Below, piece by piece: positions 40,980 through 49,890 of a stretch of DNA of 64,000 bases (positions are counted from its first letter, which is position 1; every line of letters begins with the position of its first letter). The notes beneath the pieces are model-generated. The model was not told the origin of the DNA. It was given only the letters and a program-made list of their open reading frames with translations, and made no database searches. Location of the stretch: contig NZ_LMLZ01000026.1 in the NCBI RefSeq assembly GCF_001422735.1, positions 68,247-132,246 on the forward strand. The letters run 5' to 3'. The stretch comes from Acidovorax sp. Leaf78. GTDB taxonomy: Bacteria; Pseudomonadota; Gammaproteobacteria; Burkholderiales; Burkholderiaceae_C. Made by a program: the position numbers and the translations under genes.

Positions 40980-43037
40980 TCACGGCAGCACGATCGCCAC
41001 TTCCTTCTCGGCGCCCGAGGCCGTGGCTTTGCAGACCGCGTACACCGTCTGCGCGGCGGTGGTGCCCAGCGACAGCGACTTGGAGTGGCTGAGCCCGTTG
41101 GCGGTGGCGGCGATGTCGTCGTACAGCGCGCCGTAGCTGTTGCCCGTGGTCCACGACGCCCGGCACGCGGCGGCCTGGTTGGTGGCCAGCACGTAGCTGG
41201 CGTTGTAGCCCGCGTGGGTGACGGTGCCCACGGTGACGGCCAGCGGTGTCTGGGTGGCAGGGGGCGTGCCGGTGCCGGGCAGGCCGGTGGACTTTAAGGC
41301 GCCCACCGGGATCTGCACCATGTAGGCATCCACATCGGTGGCGCTGCCGGTGCCCCAGTTGGAGTTGAACAGCACCTTGGTGAAGTCGCGGTTGACGGCG
41401 GCGTGCGGCTCGGACCAGTAGCCGTTGGAGACCACGCGGGTGAACGCCAGGTTGTGCACCTGCGGGTTGTCCTTGAGCTCCAGCGCCATGAGCTTGCGGT
41501 GGAACCACTGGCGGCCGCCGTACTCGCCATAGGTGCTCAGCAGCACCCAGCCCGGCTTGCTGAAAGCCTTGCCCGAGAGGTGCAGTGCCGTGGCCGAGCC
41601 GTTCAGGTAGCTGGGCAGCAGGAAGGTCCGCACGCCGGTGCGCAGGTTGACCATGAAGATGTCGCCCACGTTGGCCTGGTAGTCCACCGACACGTACACG
41701 TCGTCGCCGTTGGCGTCGATGGCCAGGTCCGAGTGCTCGGACTTGTGCAGCAGTTTCTTCGATTGGCTGAAGTCGCGCGAGTAGGCCACGGTGCCGCTGG
41801 CATCGTCGCCCGAGACCACGCAGTAGTTGCCGCTGGGGCTCATGCTCACGTGGTCGGGGCGCACACCGTTGGTGTTCTTGGTGCCGAGGATGGTGTTGGT
41901 GTCGCGGTCCCAGGTGACCACGCCCAGACTGTTCCAGGCGGCGTCTTCCACCATCAGGCACCAGTAGCGGCCGTCCTTGGAGGGCGAGCCTTCGGAGCGG
42001 GTCCATGCCGCATTGGCACCGGGCCAGCGGGCCTTCAGGCGCGCGGCCAGGTCACCCAGCACGCGCGTGGTGCCAGTAGCGGTGTTGAGCTCGTGGATCT
42101 GCATGCCCACGCCGTTGGTGGGCAGGTAGTACAGCAGGTCCGGGTTCGTGGCGTGCCACTGCGGCTCGGCGTCGGCGGCCAGGAACGGCAGCACCTTCAG
42201 GCGGGCATGGGTGTGGGCGTCGTACAGATGCCAGTGGCCGTCGAGCGCGTAGACCAGGTGGCGCGTGCTGTCGGCGTTGAAGGGCTGGCGGCGCGAATAG
42301 TCGTTGCGCGCGAAGGTCGACACGCCGTCGGCCGTGTGGTTCGTGGCGCGCGTCAGGCAGGTCTGGTAGTTGGGCTCGGCCAGGGCGGTGCCCTTGGCGG
42401 GGTTGGCCAGCGCAGCAGCGGTGTCCAGGGTGCGAGTGGTGCTCAGCGCAAAGGCAGGGCGCGCGTCATAGAAGGCCTTGCAGCCGGGGCTCAGGGCGGA
42501 TGCGACGGCCGAGCCGCCCGGTGCGGCAAAGCGCAGCGCGCCGTTCCACAACACCGAGCGTTGGCCGGGGATCACGTCCAGGCCGTCGAACGCCTTGTCG
42601 CCGATGCCGCGGTCCAGGGTCACGCCCTCGGCCGTGGCGGCCACGGTGGTGCCGTTGACCGTGATGGACTCCACATACAGGTTGCGGTCTTGGCCGTTGG
42701 CATTGAGGTCGTTGGTGAACACCACGTCCACCTTGTCGCCGCTGCCGATGGCCGGCACCGAGAAGCTGTAGTTCTGGTAGGTGGTCTCGCGTACCTCGGT
42801 GTCGGCCACGGCCACCCCGTTGACGCGCAGTTGCATCAGCGCGCCGACATTGGCCAGCAGGCTGGCCCGGGCGCGCACCACGAGGTTGGCGGCCTCGGCC
42901 TGCGCCTGGGCCGAGCTGGCGGCCCGCATGTCCGCGGCGGTGCTGGCGGTGTCGCTGCCCCCGCCGCCACAGGCGGCCAGGGCCAAAGCGGCCGTCCCGC
43001 AAGCCACTGCGCGGGTTAAAGATCTGGTGGTGTTCAT
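40980..43037 (-). CDS. Lipoprotein with carbohydrate-binding-like domain and beta-propeller
   Basis: A 685-residue exported lipoprotein. Start at 43037 (MNTTRSLTR) with GAGAGGG upstream. Lipobox LAAC with Cys23, then GGGGS. Residues ~60-145 resemble a Ca-dependent carbohydrate-binding domain (CBM60-like): LRVNGVAVADTEV, YQNYSFSVPAIGSGDKVDVVFTND and RNLYVESITVNG. Residues ~240-590 form a propeller-like repeat region with SRRQPFNADSTRHLVYALDG, DGRYWCLMVED, HVSMSPSGNYCVVSG and YWSEPHAAVNRDFTKVLFNSN. The SPSGxY and W/H patterns resemble oligogalacturonate-lyase or TolB-type propellers. A ~90-residue Thr/Ala-rich C-terminus follows. Likely surface or periplasmic glycan binding; enzymatic activity is uncertain. 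Monocistronic. Confidence 0.75.
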   Translation of the reverse strand: MNTTRSLTRAVACGTAALALAACGGGGSDTASTAADMRAASSAQAQAEAANLVVRARASLLANVGALMQLRVNGVAVADTEVRETTYQNYSFSVPAIGSGDKVDVVFTNDLNANGQDRNLYVESITVNGTTVAATAEGVTLDRGIGDKAFDGLDVIPGQRSVLWNGALRFAAPGGSAVASALSPGCKAFYDARPAFALSTTRTLDTAAALANPAKGTALAEPNYQTCLTRATNHTADGVSTFARNDYSRRQPFNADSTRHLVYALDGHWHLYDAHTHARLKVLPFLAADAEPQWHATNPDLLYYLPTNGVGMQIHELNTATGTTRVLGDLAARLKARWPGANAAWTRSEGSPSKDGRYWCLMVEDAAWNSLGVVTWDRDTNTILGTKNTNGVRPDHVSMSPSGNYCVVSGDDASGTVAYSRDFSQSKKLLHKSEHSDLAIDANGDDVYVSVDYQANVGDIFMVNLRTGVRTFLLPSYLNGSATALHLSGKAFSKPGWVLLSTYGEYGGRQWFHRKLMALELKDNPQVHNLAFTRVVSNGYWSEPHAAVNRDFTKVLFNSNWGTGSATDVDAYMVQIPVGALKSTGLPGTGTPPATQTPLAVTVGTVTHAGYNASYVLATNQAAACRASWTTGNSYGALYDDIAATANGLSHSKSLSLGTTAAQTVYAVCKATASGAEKEVAIVLP

Positions 43038-43347
43038 TAAAACGACCCTCTCGTTCAGTTGATGAGTTGTGCTGCCATGGCCTCTGCCCTTTGGGGGCAA
43101 GGGATGCATGGCTTTGTAAGAAGCGCAAAGAGGGGCCACCAGAGCTCACGCCGTTTCAAACGGAAACACAATGACCGCGGAGATGGCGATGCAGGTGGGG
43201 TGGCGCGGGGGGCTTTTCATCACCCTGCCATGCAGGCTTTGTATAGTCACAGTCAATTGATTCAATGCAATCAATTAATTGGATTCATGGGCTCAATGGG
43301 CCTAGACTTCAGCCTTGTTCAGTCAACCAACCATTAAGGAAACAGCA
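43038..43347. other. Divergent gap between the lipoprotein gene and ahpC
   Basis: 310 bases without a gene. It holds a CCGTTT-C-AAACGG palindrome (43151-43163) and the candidate OxyR/LysR-type site at 43256-43275. The ~100 bases upstream of ahpC are AT-rich relative to the rest, consistent with a promoter. Confidence 0.55.
43256..43275 (+). promoter_or_regulatory. Candidate OxyR/LysR-type site upstream of ahpC
   Basis: Perfect inverted repeat ATTGATT-CAATGC-AATCAAT, 72 bases upstream of the ahpC ATG in an AT-rich island. It includes T-N11-A, the core of LysR-family sites. OxyR control of ahpC is common in Betaproteobacteria; assignment to OxyR is inference because the classical ATAG/CTAT spacing is not exact. 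Confidence 0.45.
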
Positions 43348-43923
43348 ATGTCCCTGATCAACACCGCAGTTCAGCCCTTCAAGACCACCGCCTTCGTCAA
43401 CCGCAACGGCAAGGGCGAATTCATCGATCTGACCGAAGCCGATCTGAAGGGCAAATGGTCTGTGCTGATCTTCATGCCTGCAGCGTTCACCTTCAACTGC
43501 CCCACAGAAATCGAAGACGCTGCCGACAACTACCCAGAGTTCCAGAAGGCCGGCACCGAGGTCTACATCGTCACCACCGACACGCATTTCTCGCACAAGG
43601 TGTGGCACGAAACCTCCCCCGCCGTGGGCAAGGCCAAGTTCCCCCTGGTCGGCGACCCAACGCACCAGCTGACCAACGCTTTCGGCGTGCACATCCCTGA
43701 AGAAGGCTTGGCTCTGCGTGGCACCTTCGTGATCAACCCCGATGGCGTGATCAAGACGGCCGAAATCCACTCCAACGAAATCGCCCGCGACGTCAAGGAA
43801 ACCGTGCGCAAGCTCAAGGCTGCCCAGTACACCGCCGCCAACCCCGGCCAGGTGTGCCCCGCCAAGTGGAACGAAGGCGCCAAGACCCTGGCCCCATCGC
43901 TGGACCTGGTCGGCAAGATCTAA
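43348..43923 (+). CDS. ahpC: Alkyl hydroperoxide reductase, peroxiredoxin subunit C
   Basis: A 191-residue typical 2-Cys peroxiredoxin that reduces H2O2, organic peroxides and peroxynitrite. Start at 43348 (MSLINTAVQPF) with AAGGAAA 6-12 bases upstream. The peroxidatic Cys51 sits in FTFNCPTE and the resolving Cys170 in GQVCPAKW, with KWNEGAKTLAPSLDLVGKI as the AhpC-type C-terminus. It lies upstream of ahpF, which regenerates it, with a strong terminator between the two. This would allow excess AhpC over AhpF, as is usual. Confidence 0.97.
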   Translation: MSLINTAVQPFKTTAFVNRNGKGEFIDLTEADLKGKWSVLIFMPAAFTFNCPTEIEDAADNYPEFQKAGTEVYIVTTDTHFSHKVWHETSPAVGKAKFPLVGDPTHQLTNAFGVHIPEEGLALRGTFVINPDGVIKTAEIHSNEIARDVKETVRKLKAAQYTAANPGQVCPAKWNEGAKTLAPSLDLVGKI

Positions 43924-43941
43924 GCCGCCACCGATTCGGCA

Positions 43942-44016
43942 GAGCGCCCTAGCCCGGGCGCTCCAGAGCCGGACAGCGTCATGGCGCGTGTGCGCCATGC
44001 CGTCCGGCTTTTTTTC
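43942..44016 (+). terminator. Tandem hairpins / strong terminator between ahpC and ahpF
   Basis: First hairpin GAGCGCCC/GGGCGCTC (43942-43963), then a long stem AGCCGGAC.GCG.CATGGCGC with GCGCCATG.CGTCCGGCT (43967-44009), closing on T8. The second is among the strongest terminators in the window. Partial read-through would supply ahpF, or ahpF has its own promoter in the 118 bases that follow. Confidence 0.88.
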
Positions 44017-44134
44017 GCCCGTACTTTTCGCTCGTACTTTTTACGCGGGCCGAGGCGACAGGCATTGCAAACGCCGGTGTTTGCCACACCCTAAATAGAC
44101 GACCACCCAAGAATTCAAAGCAAAGGACACCACC

Positions 44135-45751
44135 ATGCTCGACGAACAACTCAAGACCCAGCTTTCCGCCTACCTGGAGCGCGTGCAGCAGCCGTTCGAA
44201 CTGGTGGCGTCCCTGGACGACAGCGAGACCGCCCGCGACATGCTGGACCTGCTGACGACCATTCAATCCCTGCGCAGCGACAAGATCACGCTGCGCACCG
44301 ACGGCAACGATGCGCGCAAGCCGTCGTTCACCCTGCAGCGCGTGGGCGCCACCAACAGCCTGCGTTTTGCCGGCCTGCCCCTGGGCCACGAATTCACCTC
44401 GCTGGTGCTGGCCCTGCTGTGGACCGGCGGCCACCCGCCCAAGATCGAGCCCGAGGTGATCGAGCAGATCGCCGCGCTCGACGGTGACTTCAGCTTCGAC
44501 GTCTACATGAGCCTGACCTGCCACAACTGCCCGGACGTGGTGCAGGCGCTGTCGCTCATGGCCATCGTCAACCCCAAGATCAAGACCACCGTGATCGAAG
44601 GCGGCGCCTTCCAGCAGGAAGTGGCCGACCGCGAGATCATGGCCGTGCCCATGGTGTTCATGAACGGCCAGGTGTTTGCCTCGGGCCGCATGTCGGTCGA
44701 AGAGATCATCGCCAAGCTCGACACCGGCGCTGCCGCCCGTGACGCGGCCAAGCTGTCGGCCAAGGCACCGTACGACGTGCTCATCGTCGGCGGTGGCCCT
44801 GCAGGCGCCGCAGCCGCGGTGTATGCCGCCCGCAAGGGCATCCGCACCGGCGTGGCGGCCGAGCGCTTCGGCGGCCAGGTCAACGACACGCTGGCCATCG
44901 AGAACTACATCTCGGTGCTGGAAACCGACGGACCCAAGTTCGCCGCCGCGCTTGAAGCCCACACCCGTGCCTACGACGTGGACATCATGAACCTGCAGCG
45001 CGCCGACCAGCTGATCCCCGCGGCTGAGCCCGGTGGCCTGATCGGTGTGAAGCTGGCCAATGGCGCCACGCTGCAGTCGAAGACGGTGATCCTGTCCACC
45101 GGCGCGCGCTGGCGCAATGTCAACGTGCCCGGCGAAGCCGAGTACAAGAACAAGGGCGTGGCCTACTGTCCGCACTGCGACGGCCCGCTGTTCAAGGGCA
45201 AGCGCGTGTCGGTCATCGGCGGCGGCAACTCCGGTGTCGAGGCCGCCATCGACCTGGCCGGCATCGTGGCCCATGTCACGCTGATCGAGTTTGCCGACCA
45301 GCTGAAAGCCGACGCCGTGCTGGTCAACAAGCTCAAGAGCCTGCACAACGTGACCATCCACACCAACGCGCAGACCACCGAGATCACTGGCGCTGACGGC
45401 AAGGTCAATGGCCTCAAGTACAAGGACCGCGCGACCAATGTGGAGCACCTGGTGCAGCTCGAAGGCGTGTTCGTGCAGATCGGCCTCGTGCCCAACACCG
45501 AATGGCTCAAGGGCACGGTGGAGCTGTCCAAGTTCGGCGAGGTCATCGTCGACTCGCACGGCCGTACCAACATCCCCGGCGTGTTCGCGGCGGGTGACTG
45601 CACGACGGTGCCGTTCAAGCAGATCGTGATCGCAGCGGGCGATGGGTCCAAGGCCGCGCTGAGCGCGTTCGACCACCTGATCCGCATGCCGGTGGTGGCC
45701 CAGCCTGTGGCTGCGGCGCCCGCAGCCGCGGCGGTGGCAGAAACAGTGTGA
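44135..45751 (+). CDS. ahpF: Alkyl hydroperoxide reductase subunit F
   Basis: A 538-residue FAD-dependent NADH:peroxiredoxin disulfide reductase. Start at 44135 with AAAGGAC upstream. The N-terminal double thioredoxin-like domain (1-200) carries the CHNC redox pair (Cys129, Cys132). A linker then leads to the FAD domain starting [14 protein letters not shown] (~215). The NADH domain includes the CPHC redox pair (Cys345, Cys348) and [14 protein letters not shown]. The FAD-binding end [30 protein letters not shown] closes the fold, followed by an Ala/Val-rich tail of about 20 residues. All redox cysteines are present. It reduces AhpC encoded just upstream. Confidence 0.97.
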   Translation: MLDEQLKTQLSAYLERVQQPFELVASLDDSETARDMLDLLTTIQSLRSDKITLRTDGNDARKPSFTLQRVGATNSLRFAGLPLGHEFTSLVLALLWTGGHPPKIEPEVIEQIAALDGDFSFDVYMSLTCHNCPDVVQALSLMAIVNPKIKTTVIEGGAFQQEVADREIMAVPMVFMNGQVFASGRMSVEEIIAKLDTGAAARDAAKLSAKAPYDVLIVGGGPAGAAAAVYAARKGIRTGVAAERFGGQVNDTLAIENYISVLETDGPKFAAALEAHTRAYDVDIMNLQRADQLIPAAEPGGLIGVKLANGATLQSKTVILSTGARWRNVNVPGEAEYKNKGVAYCPHCDGPLFKGKRVSVIGGGNSGVEAAIDLAGIVAHVTLIEFADQLKADAVLVNKLKSLHNVTIHTNAQTTEITGADGKVNGLKYKDRATNVEHLVQLEGVFVQIGLVPNTEWLKGTVELSKFGEVIVDSHGRTNIPGVFAAGDCTTVPFKQIVIAAGDGSKAALSAFDHLIRMPVVAQPVAAAPAAAAVAETV

Positions 45752-45761
45752 CAACGGGCAT

Positions 45762-45819
45762 AAAAATGGCCGCTGCCGCTTGATAGTAAAGCGCTAGAAG
45801 CTATTGATTTCATAGCAAA
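45762..45819 (-). repeat. Dispersed double-hairpin repeat, copy C (inverted)
   Basis: Read on the minus strand it gives TGCTATGAAATCAATAGC, then TAGCGCTTTACTATCAAGCG and CAGCGGCCATTTTT, aligning over its whole length with copies A and B. It starts 11 bases after the ahpF stop. Confidence 0.8.
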
Positions 45820-45845
45820 TCGCCAGCTATTGCCGTGCAGATCCA

Positions 45846-45869
45846 GGGAGCCTTCGGGCTCCCTTTTTT
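45846..45869 (+). terminator. Rho-independent terminator after ahpF
   Basis: GGGAGCC-TTCG-GGCTCCC followed by TTTTTT. A textbook UUCG-loop terminator. Confidence 0.92.
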
Positions 45870-45968
45870 CATGGTGCGGCCGATGGATGCCGCCTGGTGC
45901 AAACTGCTGCGCCCGGGGTGGGTGCCCAAACCCCAAGACGCTACAAGGAATAATTTGCAACATATGTA

Positions 45969-45989
45969 TTGATAATTATTCTCATATAG
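45969..45989 (+). promoter_or_regulatory. Fur box of the hemin-uptake operon
   Basis: TTGATAATTATTCTCATAT matches the Fur consensus (GATAAT / ATTATC-type hexamers) closely and lies in a very AT-rich patch 106 bases upstream of the hemin receptor start. Iron-replete repression of the operon is expected. Confidence 0.8.
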
Positions 45990-46094
45990 AATAACCGCTT
46001 CGTTGCCAGCGGACGTGCCAGCACCCGAGCGGTGAAACGGCGCGCAGAGCCAGCTTCCTGTCATTGATTTCGACCAGAGAAGAAGGGCCCCCCC

Positions 46095-48350
46095 GTGGCG
46101 CACGCATCCGCACTCCGCTCCCGCACGTTCAACCTCCATCCCGTGGCCTGGCTCGTGGCCTGTGCACTGGGCACCGCCTGGAACGCCCAGGCCCAGGGCG
46201 CGCCAGGCCCGCTGGGTGCAGGGCAGCTCATCGCTGCCGGCCCGGCGCTCAAGGAGGTCGTCATCAGCGGCTCGCGCAGCGAGCAGGACCCGGGCGAGCT
46301 GCCCATGAGCATCGACGTGATCAACGCGCAGGCCATCGAAGAAGGCCAGGTGCGCGACATCCGCGATGTGGCGCGCGATCTGCCCAACGTGTCGGTCGCG
46401 CGCTCGCCCGCGCGCTTCACGCTGGCCAGCGGCTCCACGGGACGCGAGCAGAACGCGGGCTTCAACATCCGCGGCCTGGACGGCAACCGCGTGCTGATGA
46501 TGGTGGACGGCATCCGCCTGCCGCGCAGCTATGTCTTCAGCGCCAATGCGTTCGGGCGCGACTACCTGGACATCGGCCTGCTGCAGCGCATCGAAGTCGT
46601 GCGCGGCGCCACGTCGGCGCTGTACGGGTCGGACGGCATGGCGGGCCTGGTCAACTTCATCACGGCCGAACCATCGGCCTTCCTCGACGGCGACAAGCGC
46701 ATCGGCGGGCGTGTGAGCCTGGGCTACGACGGCGACGACCACGGCAAGCGCGTGGGCGCCACGGTGGCGGGCAAGGCGGGCGACACGGTGCAGTGGCTGC
46801 TGGGCGGCAACGTCACGCGCGCCAGCGAGCTGGACAACATGGGCACCAACAGCGCGGCCAATGCCGACCGCACCCGCCCCAATCCGCAAAAGGACCAAAG
46901 CGGCGCGCTGCTGGGCAAGGTCATCCTCACGCCCGGCGGCGGCCAGCGCCATGTGTTCACGCTGGAGCATGTGGACAAGACCTCCGACTACGAGCTGCTG
47001 ACCGCGCGCTCCAAGCCGCCGCTGGCCGCCACGTCCGTGCTGGGCTCCACCTCGTTCACCGACATGCAGCGCAGCCGTGCGACGTGGGAGGGCGCGTGGC
47101 GAGTGAACTCGGCGCTGGCCGACGACCTGAAGGCAACGCTGAGTTTTCAGGACTCGCATTCGCGCGAATACGTCACCGAAGACCGCAACACCGCTGCCGA
47201 CCGCGTGCGCGACGTGACCTACGACGAGCGCACCTGGCAGGCCAACCTGCAGGGCAGCAAGGTGCTGCGCGCGGGCGCTGGCGGCCTGGTGCAGAAGATC
47301 ACCTACGGTTTTGACTACACGTCCGCCAAGGTCGAGAACCTGCAAACCGGTGTGACCCCGCCGGTGGGCGAGACCTTCCCGCTCAAGCGCTTTCCGGACA
47401 CCACCGAGACCAGCGCCGCGCTGTACGTGCAGGACGAGTTCGTGACCGGCCCCTGGAGCATCACCCCGGGCGTGCGCTTCGACACCTTCCGCATCAAGGC
47501 CGACCAGGCCGGCTTCGGCGCGCAGGCCGTGTCCCTGTCGGGCAACGCCACTTCGCCCAAGTTCGGCGTGCTCTACCGCGCCAGTGAGCAGTGGAGCGTG
47601 TTCGGCAACTACGCGGCGGGCTTCCGTGCGCCCAACGCGGGGCAGGTCAACGCCTTCTTCGAGAACCCGGTCAGCAACTACCGCACGGTGCCCAACGCCA
47701 ACCTCAAACCTGAAAAGAGCCAGAACTTCGAGCTGGGCGTGCGCGGCCGGCTGGACGCGCTGTCGGTCGAGGCTGCAGCGTTCACGGGCCGCTACAAGGA
47801 CTTCATCGAAGACCTGCGCCAGGTCGGCGGCACCGGTGCGCCGGGCAACCCGCTGGTGTTCCAGTCGGTCAACATCGGCCGCGTCAAGCTCAACGGCTTC
47901 GAGGTCAAGGGCGAGATGCGCTGGGGCCAGTGGGCCGGTGGGCAATGGACATCGCCCTTCAGCTACGGCCAGACGCGCGGGCGCGACACCGCCACCGGCA
48001 GGCCGGTGAACACGGTGGACCCATCGCGCCTTGCGGCGGGCCTGCGCTACGACACCGGCGGCTGGATGGCGCGCCTGGATGCCACCCACGCCGCCGCCAA
48101 GAAGCCGAGCGACGTGGCGTTGGCCACGGGCAGCACGCAGTACCTCACGCCGTCGTACACGGTGCTTGACCTGTCGGGCCAGTGGCGCATCCGCAAGGAC
48201 CTGCGCCTGAACCTCGGCATCTACAACCTGACCGACAAGAAGCACTGGCGCTGGGCCGACGTGCGCGGCCTGGCCGCCAACGCCAACTTCATCGACGCCT
48301 ACAGCCAGCCCGGCCGCTCCGTGCGGGTGTCGCTGGTGGCCGATTTCTGA
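46095..48350 (+). CDS. hmuR: TonB-dependent hemin/hemoprotein receptor
   Basis: A 751-residue outer-membrane heme receptor. GTG start at 46095, preceded by AGAAGGG. Signal peptide to AQAQG (~34). The plug has KEVVISGSRSEQDPGELPMSIDVI, FNIRGLDGNRVLMMVDGIRLP and IEVVRGATSALYGSDGMAGLVNF, typical of the HmuR/HemR/BhuR family. The family signature FRAP (GFRAPNAGQ) is followed by an NPNL-like segment (VPNANLKPEKS). The barrel ends SVRVSLVADF. The Fur box upstream and hmuSTUV downstream identify it as the outer-membrane step of heme import. Relatively long compared with Yersinia HemR (~660 mature residues). Confidence 0.94.
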   Translation: MAHASALRSRTFNLHPVAWLVACALGTAWNAQAQGAPGPLGAGQLIAAGPALKEVVISGSRSEQDPGELPMSIDVINAQAIEEGQVRDIRDVARDLPNVSVARSPARFTLASGSTGREQNAGFNIRGLDGNRVLMMVDGIRLPRSYVFSANAFGRDYLDIGLLQRIEVVRGATSALYGSDGMAGLVNFITAEPSAFLDGDKRIGGRVSLGYDGDDHGKRVGATVAGKAGDTVQWLLGGNVTRASELDNMGTNSAANADRTRPNPQKDQSGALLGKVILTPGGGQRHVFTLEHVDKTSDYELLTARSKPPLAATSVLGSTSFTDMQRSRATWEGAWRVNSALADDLKATLSFQDSHSREYVTEDRNTAADRVRDVTYDERTWQANLQGSKVLRAGAGGLVQKITYGFDYTSAKVENLQTGVTPPVGETFPLKRFPDTTETSAALYVQDEFVTGPWSITPGVRFDTFRIKADQAGFGAQAVSLSGNATSPKFGVLYRASEQWSVFGNYAAGFRAPNAGQVNAFFENPVSNYRTVPNANLKPEKSQNFELGVRGRLDALSVEAAAFTGRYKDFIEDLRQVGGTGAPGNPLVFQSVNIGRVKLNGFEVKGEMRWGQWAGGQWTSPFSYGQTRGRDTATGRPVNTVDPSRLAAGLRYDTGGWMARLDATHAAAKKPSDVALATGSTQYLTPSYTVLDLSGQWRIRKDLRLNLGIYNLTDKKHWRWADVRGLAANANFIDAYSQPGRSVRVSLVADF

Positions 48351-48391
48351 GTTCCGCTTTCAATCCCAGGCACCCACCCCAGGAGACCACC

Positions 48392-48739
48392 ATGAGCCAC
48401 GCTCCCGACCTGCCCGATGCAGGCAGCCACACCGACGAGGAATACAGCCTGCCCTGCGCCGAGGCGCTGCTGGCCGGCACGCTCGCCCTGATGACGGGCT
48501 ACGTGCAGGCCTGCTGCGACAGCCACCGCGACGCCATGGGCCGCAAGATATCGGCCAACCTGCAGATGCTGGCGGACGCCGACGGCTTTACCGCCCACTT
48601 CCGCACGGTGGTCTGGAGCCTGCAAGGGCGTTGGGAAGAGCAGTGCAAGGCCCGCCAGGACACTGCTGCCACGGCCGCCATGGTGGCCGCCGAGCAGCGC
48701 CGCGTGCTGTGGCACACCGCGCCGGAGGCCATGCAATGA
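48392..48739 (+). CDS. Unknown 115-aa protein of the hemin operon
   Basis: A cytoplasmic-looking 115-residue protein with a good AGGAG ribosome site. It contains a Cys pair (QACCDSHRD) plus two further Cys and several His, and is otherwise helical (LLAGTLALMTGYVQACC, ISANLQMLADADGFTAHFRTVVWSL). No signal peptide; the hydrophobic stretch at ~27-40 is short. Its stop overlaps the hmuS start (ATGA). The Cys/His content and the fixed place between receptor and heme-degrading factor suggest a role in heme or iron handling. I do not recognise a characterised family. Confidence 0.8.
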   Translation: MSHAPDLPDAGSHTDEEYSLPCAEALLAGTLALMTGYVQACCDSHRDAMGRKISANLQMLADADGFTAHFRTVVWSLQGRWEEQCKARQDTAATAAMVAAEQRRVLWHTAPEAMQ

Positions 48740-49890
48740 TCGCCGCCGTGACGACCGCACAAGGCTTTGCGGCGGCTGCTGCGCCGATTGCCGCGCCGGA
48801 CATCCGCGCGCAATTCGCCGCTGCACGCGCAACGGGTAAACGCGCCAAGGATGCGGCCGAGAGCATCGGGCTGTCGGAAGGCGCTGCAGTGGCGGCCCAC
48901 GCGGGCGAGCACGACCACCCGCTCAAGGTGGTACCGCTGCAGGGCTCGTGGCTGCACCTTCTGCAGGCGCTCGAAGCCTGCGGCCCCTTGATGGCGCTGA
49001 CGCGCAACGAAGGCACGGTGCACGAGAAGACCGGCGTGTACACGCACGTCTCGGCCACCGGGCCGGTGGGCATTGCGCTGGGCGAAGACATCGACCTGCG
49101 CCTGTTCTTTGCGCAGTGGCATGCCGGCTTTGCCGTGACCGAGCTGGCCAACGACCCCGCCAAGCCGCCATCGCGCAGCCTGCAGTTCTACAACGCGCAG
49201 GGCCGTGCGGTGCACAAGATCTTCACGCGCGACGCGACCGATCTGGCTGCGTTCGATGCGGTGATCCACCGCTTTGCACAGCCCAGCGCCGGCTATGTGT
49301 TTGGCGCCGCACCTGCGCCAGCGGCAGTGCTGCCTGACGCTGACATCGATGCCACCGCGCTGCGCGAGGCCTGGGCCGCGATGAAGGACACGCATGAGTT
49401 CTTCGGCATCACCAAGAAGTTCGGCGTGGAGCGCCAGCAGAGCTTTCGCCTGGTCGAAGGCCAGTTCGCGTGGCGTGCCACGCCGCAGGCCGTGCCGCGC
49501 CTGTTGGACGAGGCCGCGGTGGACGGCCTGCCCATCATGGTGTTCGTGGGCAGCGGCGGCTGCATTCAGATCCACACCGGGCCGGTGCGCAACATCCAGC
49601 CGCTCGATACGCCGCACGCGCAGTGGATCAACGTGCTGGACGAAGGCTTCAACCTGCACCTGCGCACCGACATGATCGCCAGTGTGTGGGTAGTCGAAAA
49701 ACCCACCGCCGATGGCGTGGTCACCTCTGTCGAAGCGTTCGACCACGCGGGCGAGCTGATGGCCATGTTCTTCGGTGCGCGCAAGCCCGGCAAGCCGGAG
49801 CTGCAGGGCTGGCGTGACCTTGTGGCGGGCCTGCCCGAGCTGCAGGAGCAAGGGGATATGCAAGCGCAGGAGACAGCCCATGCCGCGTGA
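48736..49890 (+). CDS. hmuS: Hemin-degrading factor / cytoplasmic heme chaperone
   Basis: A 384-residue HemS/ChuS/HmuS-family protein, which receives heme from the ABC importer and degrades or delivers it. ATG at 48736 overlaps the previous stop. Two tandem ChuX-like halves are visible: the first around AKDAAESIGLSEGAAVAAH to LQFYNAQGRAVHKIF, the second from WAAMKDTHEFFGITKKFGVERQQSFRL to LQFFDxxG-like ATPQAV and IQIHTGPVRNIQPLD..WINVLDEGFNLHLR (the conserved second-half strand). The N-terminus is about 30 residues longer than E. coli ChuS. The gene end overlaps hmuT by 11 bases. Confidence 0.93.
   Translation: MIAAVTTAQGFAAAAAPIAAPDIRAQFAAARATGKRAKDAAESIGLSEGAAVAAHAGEHDHPLKVVPLQGSWLHLLQALEACGPLMALTRNEGTVHEKTGVYTHVSATGPVGIALGEDIDLRLFFAQWHAGFAVTELANDPAKPPSRSLQFYNAQGRAVHKIFTRDATDLAAFDAVIHRFAQPSAGYVFGAAPAPAAVLPDADIDATALREAWAAMKDTHEFFGITKKFGVERQQSFRLVEGQFAWRATPQAVPRLLDEAAVDGLPIMVFVGSGGCIQIHTGPVRNIQPLDTPHAQWINVLDEGFNLHLRTDMIASVWVVEKPTADGVVTSVEAFDHAGELMAMFFGARKPGKPELQGWRDLVAGLPELQEQGDMQAQETAHAA

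Larger units (their letters stand above)
45752..46094. other. Gap between ahpF and the hemin receptor
   Basis: 343 bases with a repeat copy C (45762-45819), a terminator (45846-45869) and the hmuR Fur box (45969-45989). No gene is present. Confidence 0.75.

Noticed and set aside
46064-47314. Alternative plus-strand frame of 416 codons overlapping the hemin receptor
   Set aside because: Arg/His/Ala-rich shadow frame of hmuR with no domain; the receptor frame has a full plug and barrel.
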